Below, piece by piece: positions 46,830 to 56,130 of a stretch of 64,000 bases of DNA. A model generated the notes under the pieces. The model was not told the origin of the DNA and did no database searches. It saw nothing but the letters and a program-made list of their open reading frames with translations. Made by a program: the position numbers and the translations under genes. How positions within the stretch are numbered: position 1 is the first letter of the stretch; every line of letters starts with the position of its first letter. The stretch is from Variovorax paradoxus (GTDB taxonomy: Bacteria; Pseudomonadota; Gammaproteobacteria; Burkholderiales; Burkholderiaceae_C). Location of the stretch: NCBI RefSeq assembly GCF_018614915.1, contig NZ_JAGGNU010000019.1, forward strand, positions 62,001 to 126,000, in the 5' to 3' direction.

Positions 46830-48508
46830 GACGAGGTCTCCGGCGTCTTCTTGCCCAGCATCTCGCGCGCGTGCGCGAGCGATGTCTGCGAAACGCGCTC
46901 GCCGCCCAGCATGCGCGCGATTTCGCGCGTCCGGGTGTCGTCGTCGAGCACCGAGACGCCGCTTTCGGTGCGAATGCCATCCTGGCTCTTGGCACTCGTC
47001 TGGTGCTTGGCGACCAGCAGGTGGTGGTCCGCACAGGCAGCCACCTGCGGCAGGTGCGTGACCGCCAGCACTTGCCGGTCGCGGCCGAGCTGCTTCATGA
47101 GGCGGCCGACGGTTTCGGCCACGGCGCCGCCGACGCCCGCGTCGACCTCGTCGAAGATCAGTGTCTGTGCCGCGCCGAGTTGGCTGGTCGTGACCGCGAT
47201 CGCCAGCGCAATGCGCGAGAGTTCGCCGCCCGAGGCCACCTTGCCGATCGGCCGCGGTGTGCTGCCGATGTGGCCACTCACGAGGAAGGCGATGTCTTCA
47301 AGCCCGGCCCGGCCCGGCTCGGCCAGTGCCTCGAGCGCGACCTCGAAGCGGCCGCCTTGCATTCCGAGGCCCTGCATGGCCTGCGTCACGGCCTGCGCCA
47401 GCCGCGGCGCCGCCTGCTTGCGGGCCTTGCCCAGCGCCTTGGCTTCCTTCATGTATGCCTGCTGCGTCACTTGTTCGGTGCGCTCGAGGGCTTCGAGGTC
47501 ACTCTGCGCGTCCAGCGCCTGCAGTTCGGACTGCCAGCCGGCCAGCAGCGACGGCAGCTCGGCCGGCGTTCGCTTGTAGCGGCGGGCGAGCGACATCCAG
47601 AGTCCCATGCGCTCGTCCAGTTCGGCGAGGTGCTCGGGATCGGTGTCGGCCTGGCGCAGATAACCATGCAGCGAGTGCGCGGCGTCGGAGGCTTGCGCGA
47701 CGCTCGATGCCAGAACCTCGCCCAGCGCCTTGAAATCCGGTTCGATGTGCTCGCAGTTCTGCAGCATCGTGACGGCGCGGCTCAGCGCGGCAAGCGCGCC
47801 GCTGTCGTCGTCTTCCAGGGCGTTGCATGCGCCCTCGGCGGCCTCGATGAGCGCCTGCGCATTGGAGATGCGTGCGTGGCTGGCCGAAAGCTCCTCCCAC
47901 TCGTCGGCGCCCGGCGCGAGCTTCGTCACCTCGCCCACCTGCCACTGCAGGCGCTCGCGCTCGCGCTGCAGCGAGTCTTGCGCCGAGCGCGCCTTGTCGA
48001 GTGCAGCGATCGCCTGCCGCCAGTTCTGCCAGGCGCTCTCGAGGGCCGCGGTGCCGACACCGGCGTAGGCATCGAGGAGGCCGCGCACCGCTTCGGGCCG
48101 GGTGAGGCTCTGCCACGCGTGCTGGCCATGGATGTCCAGCAGCCGGTCGCCGAGCTCGCGCAACTGGGTCGCCGTGGCGGGGCTGCCGTTGATCCAGCCG
48201 CGGCTGCGTCCTTGGAGGTCGACGGTGCGGCGCAGAAGCAGGGCGTCGCCCGCCTCGAAGCCACCTTCGTCCAGCCAGGCGGCCAGTGTGGGATCGGTGT
48301 CGAACTCTGCGCTCACGTCGAGCCGCTCGGCGCCTTCGCGCACGGCACCGGCATCGGCCCGGTTGCCGAGCGCCAGCTGGAGCGCGTCGATCAGAATCGA
48401 TTTGCCCGCGCCGGTTTCGCCGGTGAGGACGGTGAAGCCCGTGGAGAGATCGAGCTCGAGAGCGCGCACGATCACGAAGTCGCGCAGGGCGATGCGGCGC
48501 AATGCCAT
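46826..48508 (-). CDS. recN: DNA repair protein RecN
   Basis: 560 residues. An SMC-like ATPase for double-strand-break repair. Walker A is [14 protein letters not shown] (30-37). Long coiled-coil arms occupy about 155-370. The signature is [14 protein letters not shown], and Walker B is [12 protein letters not shown], followed by VTHLPQVAA. The chosen ATG ([11 protein letters not shown]) is the conserved start; the upstream in-frame part overlaps nadK and is rejected. One base separates it from nadK. Confidence 0.96.
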   Translation of the reverse strand: MALRRIALRDFVIVRALELDLSTGFTVLTGETGAGKSILIDALQLALGNRADAGAVREGAERLDVSAEFDTDPTLAAWLDEGGFEAGDALLLRRTVDLQGRSRGWINGSPATATQLRELGDRLLDIHGQHAWQSLTRPEAVRGLLDAYAGVGTAALESAWQNWRQAIAALDKARSAQDSLQRERERLQWQVGEVTKLAPGADEWEELSASHARISNAQALIEAAEGACNALEDDDSGALAALSRAVTMLQNCEHIEPDFKALGEVLASSVAQASDAAHSLHGYLRQADTDPEHLAELDERMGLWMSLARRYKRTPAELPSLLAGWQSELQALDAQSDLEALERTEQVTQQAYMKEAKALGKARKQAAPRLAQAVTQAMQGLGMQGGRFEVALEALAEPGRAGLEDIAFLVSGHIGSTPRPIGKVASGGELSRIALAIAVTTSQLGAAQTLIFDEVDAGVGGAVAETVGRLMKQLGRDRQVLAVTHLPQVAACADHHLLVAKHQTSAKSQDGIRTESGVSVLDDDTRTREIARMLGGERVSQTSLAHAREMLGKKTPETSS

Positions 48509-48509
48509 G

Positions 48510-49406
48510 TCAGGAACCTCCTTCGTTCCAGTGCAGCTTCTTGCGCAATGTGTCGAAGTAACTCCAGCCTTTCGGGTGCAGAAAGCGCACGCGGTAGTCG
48601 GAGCGGCGGACCACGACCTGGTCGCCGATGACAAGAGAAGCCAGTGATTGCATGTCGAAATTGGCGCTCGCGTCACGGCCGCCCACCAGCTCGATCAGAA
48701 CCTCGTCGGCATCCGGCAGCAGGATCGGACGGTTCGAGAGCGTGTGCGGCGCAATGGGCACCAGCACCCATCCCGGCACCGCGGGATGCAAAAGCGGGCC
48801 CCCTGCCGACAGCGCGTACGCCGTGGAGCCGGTGGGTGAGGCGATGATCATTCCGTCGGCACGCTGGTTGGCCACGAAGTGGCGGCCGACCGAGACCCGC
48901 AGCTCCACCATGCCCGAGGTGGCGCCGCGATTGACCACCACGTCGTTCATGGCAAGTGCATCGAACACCGACACGCCCTCGCGCATCACCTGGGCGTGCA
49001 TGAGGCTGCGATGGTCTTCCTCGTACTCGCCGGCCAGCATCGGAATCAGCGTCGCTTGGTAGTTGTCGAGCGAAATGTCGGTGATGAAGCCCAGGCGACC
49101 GCGGTTGATGCCGATCAGCGGAACGCCATGGCACGCCAATTGACGCCCGATGCCGAGCATCGTCCCGTCGCCACCGACCACCAGGCCCAGGTCGCATCGT
49201 TGGCCGATCTCTTCGACCGTCAGCGCTGCATAGCCGCTCTGCGCCATCTCGTCGGCGTGCTGCTTTTCGACAAAGACCTCGCAGCCCTGCGCTTCGAGGA
49301 AGGCGCCGATGCCTTCCATGACCTCGTCCAGCGCGCTGTGCTGCGCCCGCGCGCCCGTAGCCTGGTATTTACCTATCAGGGCCACGTGGCGAAAGCTGGA
49401 TGTCAT
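48510..49406 (-). CDS. nadK: NAD kinase
   Basis: 298 residues from the ATG at [12 protein letters not shown]; a TTG two codons upstream is weaker. It phosphorylates NAD to NADP. The diacylglycerol-kinase-like GGDGT motif is at 78-82, with [14 protein letters not shown] and the [16 protein letters not shown] region. It diverges from hrcA with only 28 bases between start codons, so its promoter must lie partly in hrcA. Confidence 0.96.
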   Translation of the reverse strand: MTSSFRHVALIGKYQATGARAQHSALDEVMEGIGAFLEAQGCEVFVEKQHADEMAQSGYAALTVEEIGQRCDLGLVVGGDGTMLGIGRQLACHGVPLIGINRGRLGFITDISLDNYQATLIPMLAGEYEEDHRSLMHAQVMREGVSVFDALAMNDVVVNRGATSGMVELRVSVGRHFVANQRADGMIIASPTGSTAYALSAGGPLLHPAVPGWVLVPIAPHTLSNRPILLPDADEVLIELVGGRDASANFDMQSLASLVIGDQVVVRRSDYRVRFLHPKGWSYFDTLRKKLHWNEGGS

Positions 49407-49434
49407 GTACAAATTACAACATTAAAATCAGTCG

Positions 49435-50439
49435 ATGCTGGACGATCGCGCCAAGTTGCTTCTCAAGACGCTGGTCGAGCGCTACATCGCCGAAGGGCAG
49501 CCAGTGGGCTCCCGTACGCTTTCCCGCGCTTCAGGGCTGGAACTTTCGCCCGCGACGATCCGCAATGTCATGTCCGACCTCGAAGGGCTCGGGCTGATTG
49601 CCAGCCCGCATACCTCCGCGGGCCGCATTCCGACTGCACGCGGCTACCGGCTTTTCGTCGACACCATGCTGACCGCCCAGCGAGAGCAGTTCACGCCGCC
49701 GAGTCTCGCGCCGGATCAGCCGCAGAAGGTGATCGCGAACGCGGCGAACCTGCTGTCGAACCTGTCGCAGTTCGTCGGCGTGGTGATGGCACCCCGGCGC
49801 GCGTCTGTGTTCCGGCAGATCGAGTTTCTGAGGCTTTCCGACCGTCGCCTGCTCGTGATCATCGTGTCGCCCGATGGAGACGTACAGAACCGGGTGATCT
49901 TCCCCGAGGTCGACTATTCACAGTCTCAACTGGTCGAGGCGTCCAACTACATCAACACGCACTTTGCGGGTCTCTCGATCGAGCAGGTGCGCGACCGGCT
50001 TCAATCCGAGATGGAGCAACTGCGCGGCGAGATCGCTGCCTTGATGCAAGCCGCGGTCCAGGTGAGTTCCGAGGTGCTGACCGAAGCCCAGGACGAAGTG
50101 GTGATCGCGGGCGAGCGGAATCTTCTGGCCGTCACCGATTTCTCGGGCGACATGAGCCATCTGCGCCGTGCGTTCGAGCTGTTCGAGCAGAAGGCGCAGC
50201 TCATGCGCCTGCTCGACGTGTCGAGCAAGGCGGAAGGCGTGCGTATCTTCATCGGTGGAGAAAGCCAGGTGGTTCCCTTCGACGATCTGTCGATCGTGAG
50301 TGCGAACTACGAGGTCGACGGCGAGGTGGTGGGAACGCTGGGCGTGATCGGTCCGACGCGCATGCCCTATGAACGCATGATCCAGATCGTCGACATCACG
50401 TCGCGGCTGGTCACCAACGCTCTGAGCCATCGTAAATAG
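49435..50439 (+). CDS. hrcA: Heat-inducible transcription repressor HrcA
   Basis: 334 residues. The repressor that binds CIRCE and needs GroEL for folding. The N-terminal winged helix reads [20 protein letters not shown] then [19 protein letters not shown], and [17 protein letters not shown] follows. The C-terminal domain carries VIFPEVDYS and [22 protein letters not shown] at 49423-49428, six bases before the ATG, hints at a leaderless transcript. A perfect CIRCE site lies upstream of rpoH in this window. Confidence 0.97.
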   Translation: MLDDRAKLLLKTLVERYIAEGQPVGSRTLSRASGLELSPATIRNVMSDLEGLGLIASPHTSAGRIPTARGYRLFVDTMLTAQREQFTPPSLAPDQPQKVIANAANLLSNLSQFVGVVMAPRRASVFRQIEFLRLSDRRLLVIIVSPDGDVQNRVIFPEVDYSQSQLVEASNYINTHFAGLSIEQVRDRLQSEMEQLRGEIAALMQAAVQVSSEVLTEAQDEVVIAGERNLLAVTDFSGDMSHLRRAFELFEQKAQLMRLLDVSSKAEGVRIFIGGESQVVPFDDLSIVSANYEVDGEVVGTLGVIGPTRMPYERMIQIVDITSRLVTNALSHRK

Positions 50440-50456
50440 CGCCGCCCTGCGCCCAC

Positions 50457-50462
50457 TAGAAT
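50457..50462 (+). promoter_or_regulatory. Candidate -10 element (TAGAAT) of tRNA-Ile2
   Basis: TAGAAT lies 11 bases before the tRNA, right after hrcA. No convincing -35 is seen, so read-through from hrcA is also possible. Confidence 0.4.
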
Positions 50463-50473
50463 CCCGGATGTGC

Positions 50474-50550
<77 letters not shown>

Positions 50551-50606
50551 GCACACCCCTGTTTGCCCCGCCGCCAAGGGGGCTTCTCCAAAGACCTCGC
50601 CAGCGC

Positions 50607-51871
50607 ATGAGCAGGACTGAGCAGTCGACAAAGCCGGCGGGCGAACCGAGCCGCTTGGCGCGCAGGCTTGGCACCGCGGACGCGGTCGTTGTTGGACTGG
50701 GCTCGATGATCGGCGCGGGCGTGTTCGCGGCCATTGCGCCGGCCGCCGCGGCGGCCGGCACCGGGCTGCTACTGGGCCTCCTGCTTGCCGCCGCCATTGC
50801 CTATTGTAACGCCATCTCTTCAGCGCAACTTGCTGCGCTGTACCCGGAGTCCGGTGGCGCGTACGTGTACGGCAACCGTCGGCTCGGGCGCTTCTGGGGG
50901 TTCCTCGCCGGCTGGGGATTCGTCGTGGGAAAGGTTGCCAGCTGTGCGGCCATGGCGCTGACCTTCGGGTTCTATGCAGCGCCGCAGTTTGCACAACCGC
51001 TGGCCGTGGGCGCGGTGGTTGCGCTCACCACCGTCAACTATTTGGGTATCGAGCGTACCGCCTTGTCCTCGCGGCTCTCGCAATCGTTGTTGCCGCTTCG
51101 GTCCTTGGAGGGCAAGCCGATGCGCAAAGAATCTGGCCGCTCCAGGTACCCGGCGCCTACGGAGTTCTGCAGGCAGCCGGTCTGTTGTTCTTTGCCTTTG
51201 CCGGCTATGCCAGGGTCGCTACGCTCAGTGAGGAAGTTATCGAGCCCAAGAAGACCATTCCCCGCGCGATTCCGATCGCGTTGGGCATCACGTTGCTGGT
51301 GTACGCGGCAGTTGCCATGGGCGCTCTCGTTGCGGTGGATGCGCAGGAGTTGGCCAAATCCTCGGCGCCGCTGGTGGTCGCGGTGGGGCGGGGCGACCTG
51401 GCTTTTCTGACGCCCGCGGTCCGCATTGGTGCAACGGTCGCATGTCTGGGAGTGCTGCTGTCACTGCTTGCAGGCGTCAGCCGTACCGCATTTTCGATGG
51501 CCTCGAAAAGGGATTTGCCAGCCTATTTCGAGGTGGTCCATCCACGCCACAAGGTGCCCCACAGGGCAGAGCTGGCGGTCGGTGCACTGGTGGTTGCCAT
51601 TGTGATGATCGCGGATGTCCGCGGGGCGATTGGGTTCAGTTCGTTTGCCGTTCTCGCGTATTACGGAATTGCCAATGCCTCCGCGCTTACGCTGGCCCGC
51701 GAAGAGAGGACGTACCCGAAATGGATCGCGGCTGGAGGGCTGCTTGGCTGCACGTTGCTCGCCTTCAGCCTGCCCATCCGCTCGGTGGTTCTGGGTACTG
51801 CGGTGCTTGCGGTCGGTGCCGTGATCTTTACAGTGACCGCGAAGCGGCGAGCTGAATCCACTTCCAAGTGA
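50607..51871 (+). pseudogene. APC-family amino-acid permease, frameshifted
   Basis: The N-terminal part (frame of 50607) reads as an APC permease: VVVGLGSMIGAGVFAAIAPA, then YCNAISSAQLAALYPESGGAY. After VNYLGIERTA near 51060 that frame becomes nonsense. The family sequence resumes in another frame (LAIVVAASVLGG, then AGLLFFAFAGYARVATLSEE) and runs to 51871. About ten residues of a membrane helix seem to be missing at the join, so a small deletion with frameshift is likely. A sequencing error is possible. Without correction no full transporter is made. Confidence 0.72.
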
Positions 51872-52037
51872 CGACAGAAGAGAAGCTGCGCGCCGTCGCT
51901 TCCTACGGCCCTTCGGCAGAAATGCCGACAGTCAGATCGGCGCCAGCGCCGACCATCTCGCCATGAATCGGCTGCGGGTGTGAACCCACCGATTCCGACA
52001 TCGGAATACCACGGAAATCCACTGCATGGGGGTCACC

Positions 52038-52547
52038 ATGCCAGAGAAAAAGACCATCGAGCGAGCCCGGCGCGACAAGCGTGAAGGGAAGGCGCCGACC
52101 ACCCAGGCCGGGGAATTCGTGCGCGAGGAAATCGAGCACATCCGCGAGGGCGAGCATGGCGCGCGTTCCGCTGCCCAGGCTATCGCGATCGGCCTGTCGA
52201 AGGCCCGGCGCGCCGGCGTCAAGCTGCCGCCGCCCGAGAAAGGAGAAGCTTCCGAGAAGACCCGCCGTGGCGCGCAGCGCGCGCTGGAGGCCGGAGAGAA
52301 GAAGCCGAATGCCAAGCCGTCGCCCAAGCGGTCGCGCGCGACCACCACTGCGCTGAGACGCGAAGGCCAGTCGGCGGTGTCGGAGAAGGCGCTGTCCCAT
52401 CAGGCCAAGGCCGCCGCTGGCGAGCGCACCGTGAGCGAGCGCTCGGCCGCGGCACGCAAGGCGGTGCGGACCAAGGGTCCGGCCGAACGCTCCGAGGCCG
52501 CCCAGAAGGCCGCGCGCACGCGGGCCCGCCACAAGGCGGGCCATTGA
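52038..52547 (+). CDS. DUF6496 basic protein
   Basis: 169 residues starting MPEKKTIERARRDK (an ATG four codons upstream is possible). The N-terminal 60 residues, with QAGEFVREEIEHIREGEHG and QAIAIGLSKARRAGVKLP, match DUF6496. The rest is highly basic and Ala-rich, likely disordered, with repeated RSEAAQKAARTRAR-type stretches resembling histone H1 tails. It probably binds DNA or RNA; function unknown. The FadE gene begins nine bases after its stop. Confidence 0.82.
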   Translation: MPEKKTIERARRDKREGKAPTTQAGEFVREEIEHIREGEHGARSAAQAIAIGLSKARRAGVKLPPPEKGEASEKTRRGAQRALEAGEKKPNAKPSPKRSRATTTALRREGQSAVSEKALSHQAKAAAGERTVSERSAAARKAVRTKGPAERSEAAQKAARTRARHKAGH

Positions 52548-52556
52548 CGGTGCGCG

Positions 52557-54818
52557 ATGACACGCGGGCCGGTGCGCACGCTGCTCGCGGGCCCCTTGTT
52601 CGATCGGGCCCGCCGAGCCCTGCCCGTGCTGTCTGCCACCGAGCAGGAGGCGCTTGCCGCCGGTGACGTCTGGTGGGACGCGGCGCTTTTTTCGGGCAAT
52701 CCCGACTGGAGCCAATTGGTGTCGCTGCCGCCGGCGCGCCTGAGCGCAGAGGAGCGCGCATTCCTCGACGGGCCGGTGCAGCAGCTCTGCGCCCTGGTCG
52801 ACGATTGGCGCGTGAGCGAAGACGGCGATTTGCCGCAGGAGGCATGGGCCTTCCTGAAGCGCCACAAGTTCTTCGGCATGAGCATTCCGAAGCGATACGG
52901 CGGCCTGGGCTTTTCCGCGTACGCCCACTCGGAGGTGGTCAAACGCGTCTCGACGCGCTCGATCACCGCCGGCGTCACCGTCATGGTCCCCAACTCGCTC
53001 GGTCCGGGCGAGTTGCTCCTTCGCTTCGGCACCGACGCGCAGAAAGCGCATTTCTTGCCGCGGCTGGCCGACGGACGCGAGATTCCCTGCTTCGCGCTCA
53101 CCAGCGAAGAGGCCGGCTCGGACGCCGCCGCCATGCGCGACCGCGGCATCGTCTGCGAGGGCGTGCATGAGGGCCACCGCGTGCTCGGCCTGCGCGTCAC
53201 CTGGGCCAAGCGCTACATCACGCTGGCGCCGGTGGCCACACTGCTGGGGCTCGCCTTCAAGGCCGAGGATCCGGACCACCTGCTGGGCGGTGAGGAGGAT
53301 CTCGGCATCACGCTGGCGCTCATTCCGACACGAACGCGCGGCGTCCAGGTCGGGCGCCGGCATCTGCCCGCGATGCAGGCGTTCCAGAACGGCCCGACCT
53401 CCGGCTCGGATGTCTTCGTTCCGCTGGATTGGGTGATCGGCGGGCGTGAGCGGGTCGGCCAGGGCTGGCAGATGCTGATGAGCGCACTGGCCGCGGGGCG
53501 CGGCATTTCGCTACCCTCGCTCTCCGCCGCCAGCGCCTGCCTCGCGGCCGCCGCCACGGGCGCCTACGCGTTCGTGCGCGAGCAGTTCGGCGTGCCGATC
53601 GGCAAGTTCGAGGGGGTCCGTGAGCGCCTGGGCCGCATCGCCGGCATTGCCTACGAACTGGACGCGGTGCGGCGCTTCATCTGCAGCGGCCTGGCCCAGG
53701 GGCACGAGCCGGCGATCGTGTCGGCCATCGTGAAGGCCCACGCGACATGGCGCATGCGCGTGGCCGTCAACGATGCGATGGACATTCATGGCGGCAAGGC
53801 GATCATGGATGGGCCGCTCAACTACCTCGCCGGTGCCTACCGGGCGCTGCCGGTCGCGATCACCGTCGAAGGCGCCAACGTGCTGACGCGCAGCCTGATC
53901 ATCTTCGGTCAGGGCGCCGTCCGATGCCATCCGCACCTGCTCGATGAGATGCGTGCGCTGCAGGAGTCCGACGAGCATGAGGCGCGCGAGCGCTTCGCCG
54001 ACGCGGCGGCGCGGCACTTGCGCCACGTGGCGGCCACCTTGGGTCGCGCATTCGCGCGCAGCTGGTCCGGGGGCCGGCTCGGCCCGGCGCCTCGCGGCCG
54101 GCGCGGGGCGCCCGAAACGCGGTACTACCGCCGCCTCGGGCGCCACTGCGCCACTCTCGCCCTGGCCAGCGAGGTGGCGCTGCTCACACTCGGCGGTGCG
54201 CTGAAGCGGCGCGAATCGCTGTCCGCACGGCTGGGCGACATGCTGTCCGAGCTGCTGTTCGCGAGTGCGGTGCTGAAGCGCTTCATCGACGAAGGCCGCC
54301 AGGACGACGACATCATGCTGGTGCAGCGGTGCTGCGACAGCAGCCTGGCACGCATCGAAACGGCGCTCGACGGGTTCATCCGTAATTTCCCGAACCGGCC
54401 GCTCGCCGCATTGCTCCGGGCCGTGACGCTGCCCTGGGGCGTGCGCCAGCGCGGGCCGGCGGACCGGGTGACCCATGCCTGCGCCGAGCTTCTGATGCAG
54501 CACAACGCCGCACGCGAGCGCATCACGGACGGCGTCTTCCGCGGCTGCCGGCGGGACGGCATCGAGCGTGTCGAGCGCGCCTTCGTCCTTGCGCATGAGG
54601 TTGCCCCCATGCTGCGCAAAGCGGCCGAGGCCGGCCTTGGCGACGCCTGGGCTGCAGCCATGGCGGCGGGTGTGCTCACGCCGGGCGAAGCGGCGCAGGT
54701 TCGCGACGCGGACGATGCGGTGCGTGCGGCGATCCAGGTCGACGACTTCGCCGCGGGCGAGCTGTTCCAGCGCCGGGCCGGCCATGAACGGCCGCAAAGG
54801 AGCGTCCAGCATGCCTAG
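52557..54818 (+). CDS. Acyl-CoA dehydrogenase, FadE type
   Basis: 753 residues. It oxidises acyl-CoA to trans-2-enoyl-CoA with FAD. N-terminal and middle acyl-CoA dehydrogenase domains (about 60-470) show FFGMSIPKRYGGLGFSAYAH, then CFALTSEEAGSDAA and AFQNGPTSG. The C-terminal third is the DUF1974 extension found in long FadE proteins. The N-terminal membrane helices of E. coli FadE (814 aa) are missing. It heads a five-gene cluster and overlaps the thiolase gene by eight bases. Confidence 0.92.
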   Translation: MTRGPVRTLLAGPLFDRARRALPVLSATEQEALAAGDVWWDAALFSGNPDWSQLVSLPPARLSAEERAFLDGPVQQLCALVDDWRVSEDGDLPQEAWAFLKRHKFFGMSIPKRYGGLGFSAYAHSEVVKRVSTRSITAGVTVMVPNSLGPGELLLRFGTDAQKAHFLPRLADGREIPCFALTSEEAGSDAAAMRDRGIVCEGVHEGHRVLGLRVTWAKRYITLAPVATLLGLAFKAEDPDHLLGGEEDLGITLALIPTRTRGVQVGRRHLPAMQAFQNGPTSGSDVFVPLDWVIGGRERVGQGWQMLMSALAAGRGISLPSLSAASACLAAAATGAYAFVREQFGVPIGKFEGVRERLGRIAGIAYELDAVRRFICSGLAQGHEPAIVSAIVKAHATWRMRVAVNDAMDIHGGKAIMDGPLNYLAGAYRALPVAITVEGANVLTRSLIIFGQGAVRCHPHLLDEMRALQESDEHEARERFADAAARHLRHVAATLGRAFARSWSGGRLGPAPRGRRGAPETRYYRRLGRHCATLALASEVALLTLGGALKRRESLSARLGDMLSELLFASAVLKRFIDEGRQDDDIMLVQRCCDSSLARIETALDGFIRNFPNRPLAALLRAVTLPWGVRQRGPADRVTHACAELLMQHNAARERITDGVFRGCRRDGIERVERAFVLAHEVAPMLRKAAEAGLGDAWAAAMAAGVLTPGEAAQVRDADDAVRAAIQVDDFAAGELFQRRAGHERPQRSVQHA

Positions 54819-56130
54819 GCCTGACCTGATCTCGCCGAAGCGGCCTGTCTACGTGACCGACGGCGCGCGCACGCCGTTCTTGAAGGCACGCGGCAAGCCC
54901 GGCCCGTTCACGCCCGCGGACCTGGCGGTCCAATGCGGGCGAGCCTTGTTGCTGCGCCAACCGTTTGCGCCGTCGGCGTTCGACGAGGTGATCCTCGGCT
55001 GCGCCAACCAGCTTGCGGACGAGATGAACGTTGCGCGCGTGGCGGCGCTGCGCCTGGGCTGCGGCGCCAACATGCCGGCGTGGACCGTGCATCGCAACTG
55101 TGGCTCGGGCATGCAGTCGCTCGACGCCGGGTTTCGCGCCATCGCCGAGGGCCGGATGGACCTGGTGCTCGCCGGCGGCACCGAGGCCTTGAGCCGCACG
55201 CCACTGATGGTTCGCGAGGCCGCGGTCGGCTGGCTGGGACGCTGGCGCGAGGCGCACTCGCCGGCCCAGCGCGTGCGACTGCTCGCCGAGCTCGATCCAG
55301 GCTGGCTGGTGCCGGTGGTCGGCCTCGAACGCGGCCTGACCGATCCGGTGACAGCCCTGAACATGGGCCAGACCGCCGAGGTGCTGGCGCACCGCTTCGG
55401 CGTCACGCGCGGCGAAGCGGACGGCTACGCCGCCGAGAGTCACCGCCGTCTCGCGCACGCGCAGGCGCAGGGCTGGCTGGGCGAGATTGAACCGATGTGC
55501 GACCGCGACGGTCAGGTGTTCGATCATGACGACGGCGTGCGCCCGGACACCACGCCGGACAAGCTGGCCGGGCTCGCGAGCGCCTTCGAGCCGCCGTTCG
55601 GCCAGGTGACGGCCGGCAATTCGAGCCAGATCACCGACGGCGCCTGCTGGCTCGTGCTCGCGTCGGAGCGCAGCGTCGAAGAGCACGGCATCTCGCCGCT
55701 GGCGCGCATTGTCGACAGCGAATGGGCGGCGCTCGATCCGTCGATCATGGGCCTCGGTCCCACGCTGGCGGCGACGCCACTGGTCGAGCGCAACGATCTG
55801 TCCTTCGATGCCATCGAGCTGTGGGAAATCAACGAGGCGTTCGCGGCGCAGGTCCTCGCCTGCCTGAAGGCCTGGGAGGATGAAGTCTTTTGCCACGATG
55901 TGCTCGGCCTCGCGCAGCCGGCCGGCCGCATTGCGCACGAGCGCCTCAACGTGGATGGCGGCGCCATCGCGCTCGGCCATCCGGTGGGCACCAGTGGCGC
56001 GCGGCTGGTGCTGCATCTCATCCATGCGCTGCGCCGCGATGGCCTGCGGCGCGGCATCGCCACCGAGTGCATAGGCGGCGGCCAGGGCGGGGCGATGCTG
56101 ATCGAGGCGCTGCCGGGAGCGGCGCCATGA
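54811..56130 (+). CDS. Acetyl-CoA C-acyltransferase (FadI/FadA-type thiolase)
   Basis: 439 residues. It cleaves 3-ketoacyl-CoA to acetyl-CoA and a shortened acyl-CoA. The catalytic Cys is in HRNCGSGMQS (C97), the general-base His in GGAIALGHPVGTSGARL (H390), and the second Cys in ECIGGGQGGAM (C420). All three are intact. It overlaps FadE upstream and the FadJ-like gene downstream (ATGA). Confidence 0.93.
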   Translation: MPRPDLISPKRPVYVTDGARTPFLKARGKPGPFTPADLAVQCGRALLLRQPFAPSAFDEVILGCANQLADEMNVARVAALRLGCGANMPAWTVHRNCGSGMQSLDAGFRAIAEGRMDLVLAGGTEALSRTPLMVREAAVGWLGRWREAHSPAQRVRLLAELDPGWLVPVVGLERGLTDPVTALNMGQTAEVLAHRFGVTRGEADGYAAESHRRLAHAQAQGWLGEIEPMCDRDGQVFDHDDGVRPDTTPDKLAGLASAFEPPFGQVTAGNSSQITDGACWLVLASERSVEEHGISPLARIVDSEWAALDPSIMGLGPTLAATPLVERNDLSFDAIELWEINEAFAAQVLACLKAWEDEVFCHDVLGLAQPAGRIAHERLNVDGGAIALGHPVGTSGARLVLHLIHALRRDGLRRGIATECIGGGQGGAMLIEALPGAAP

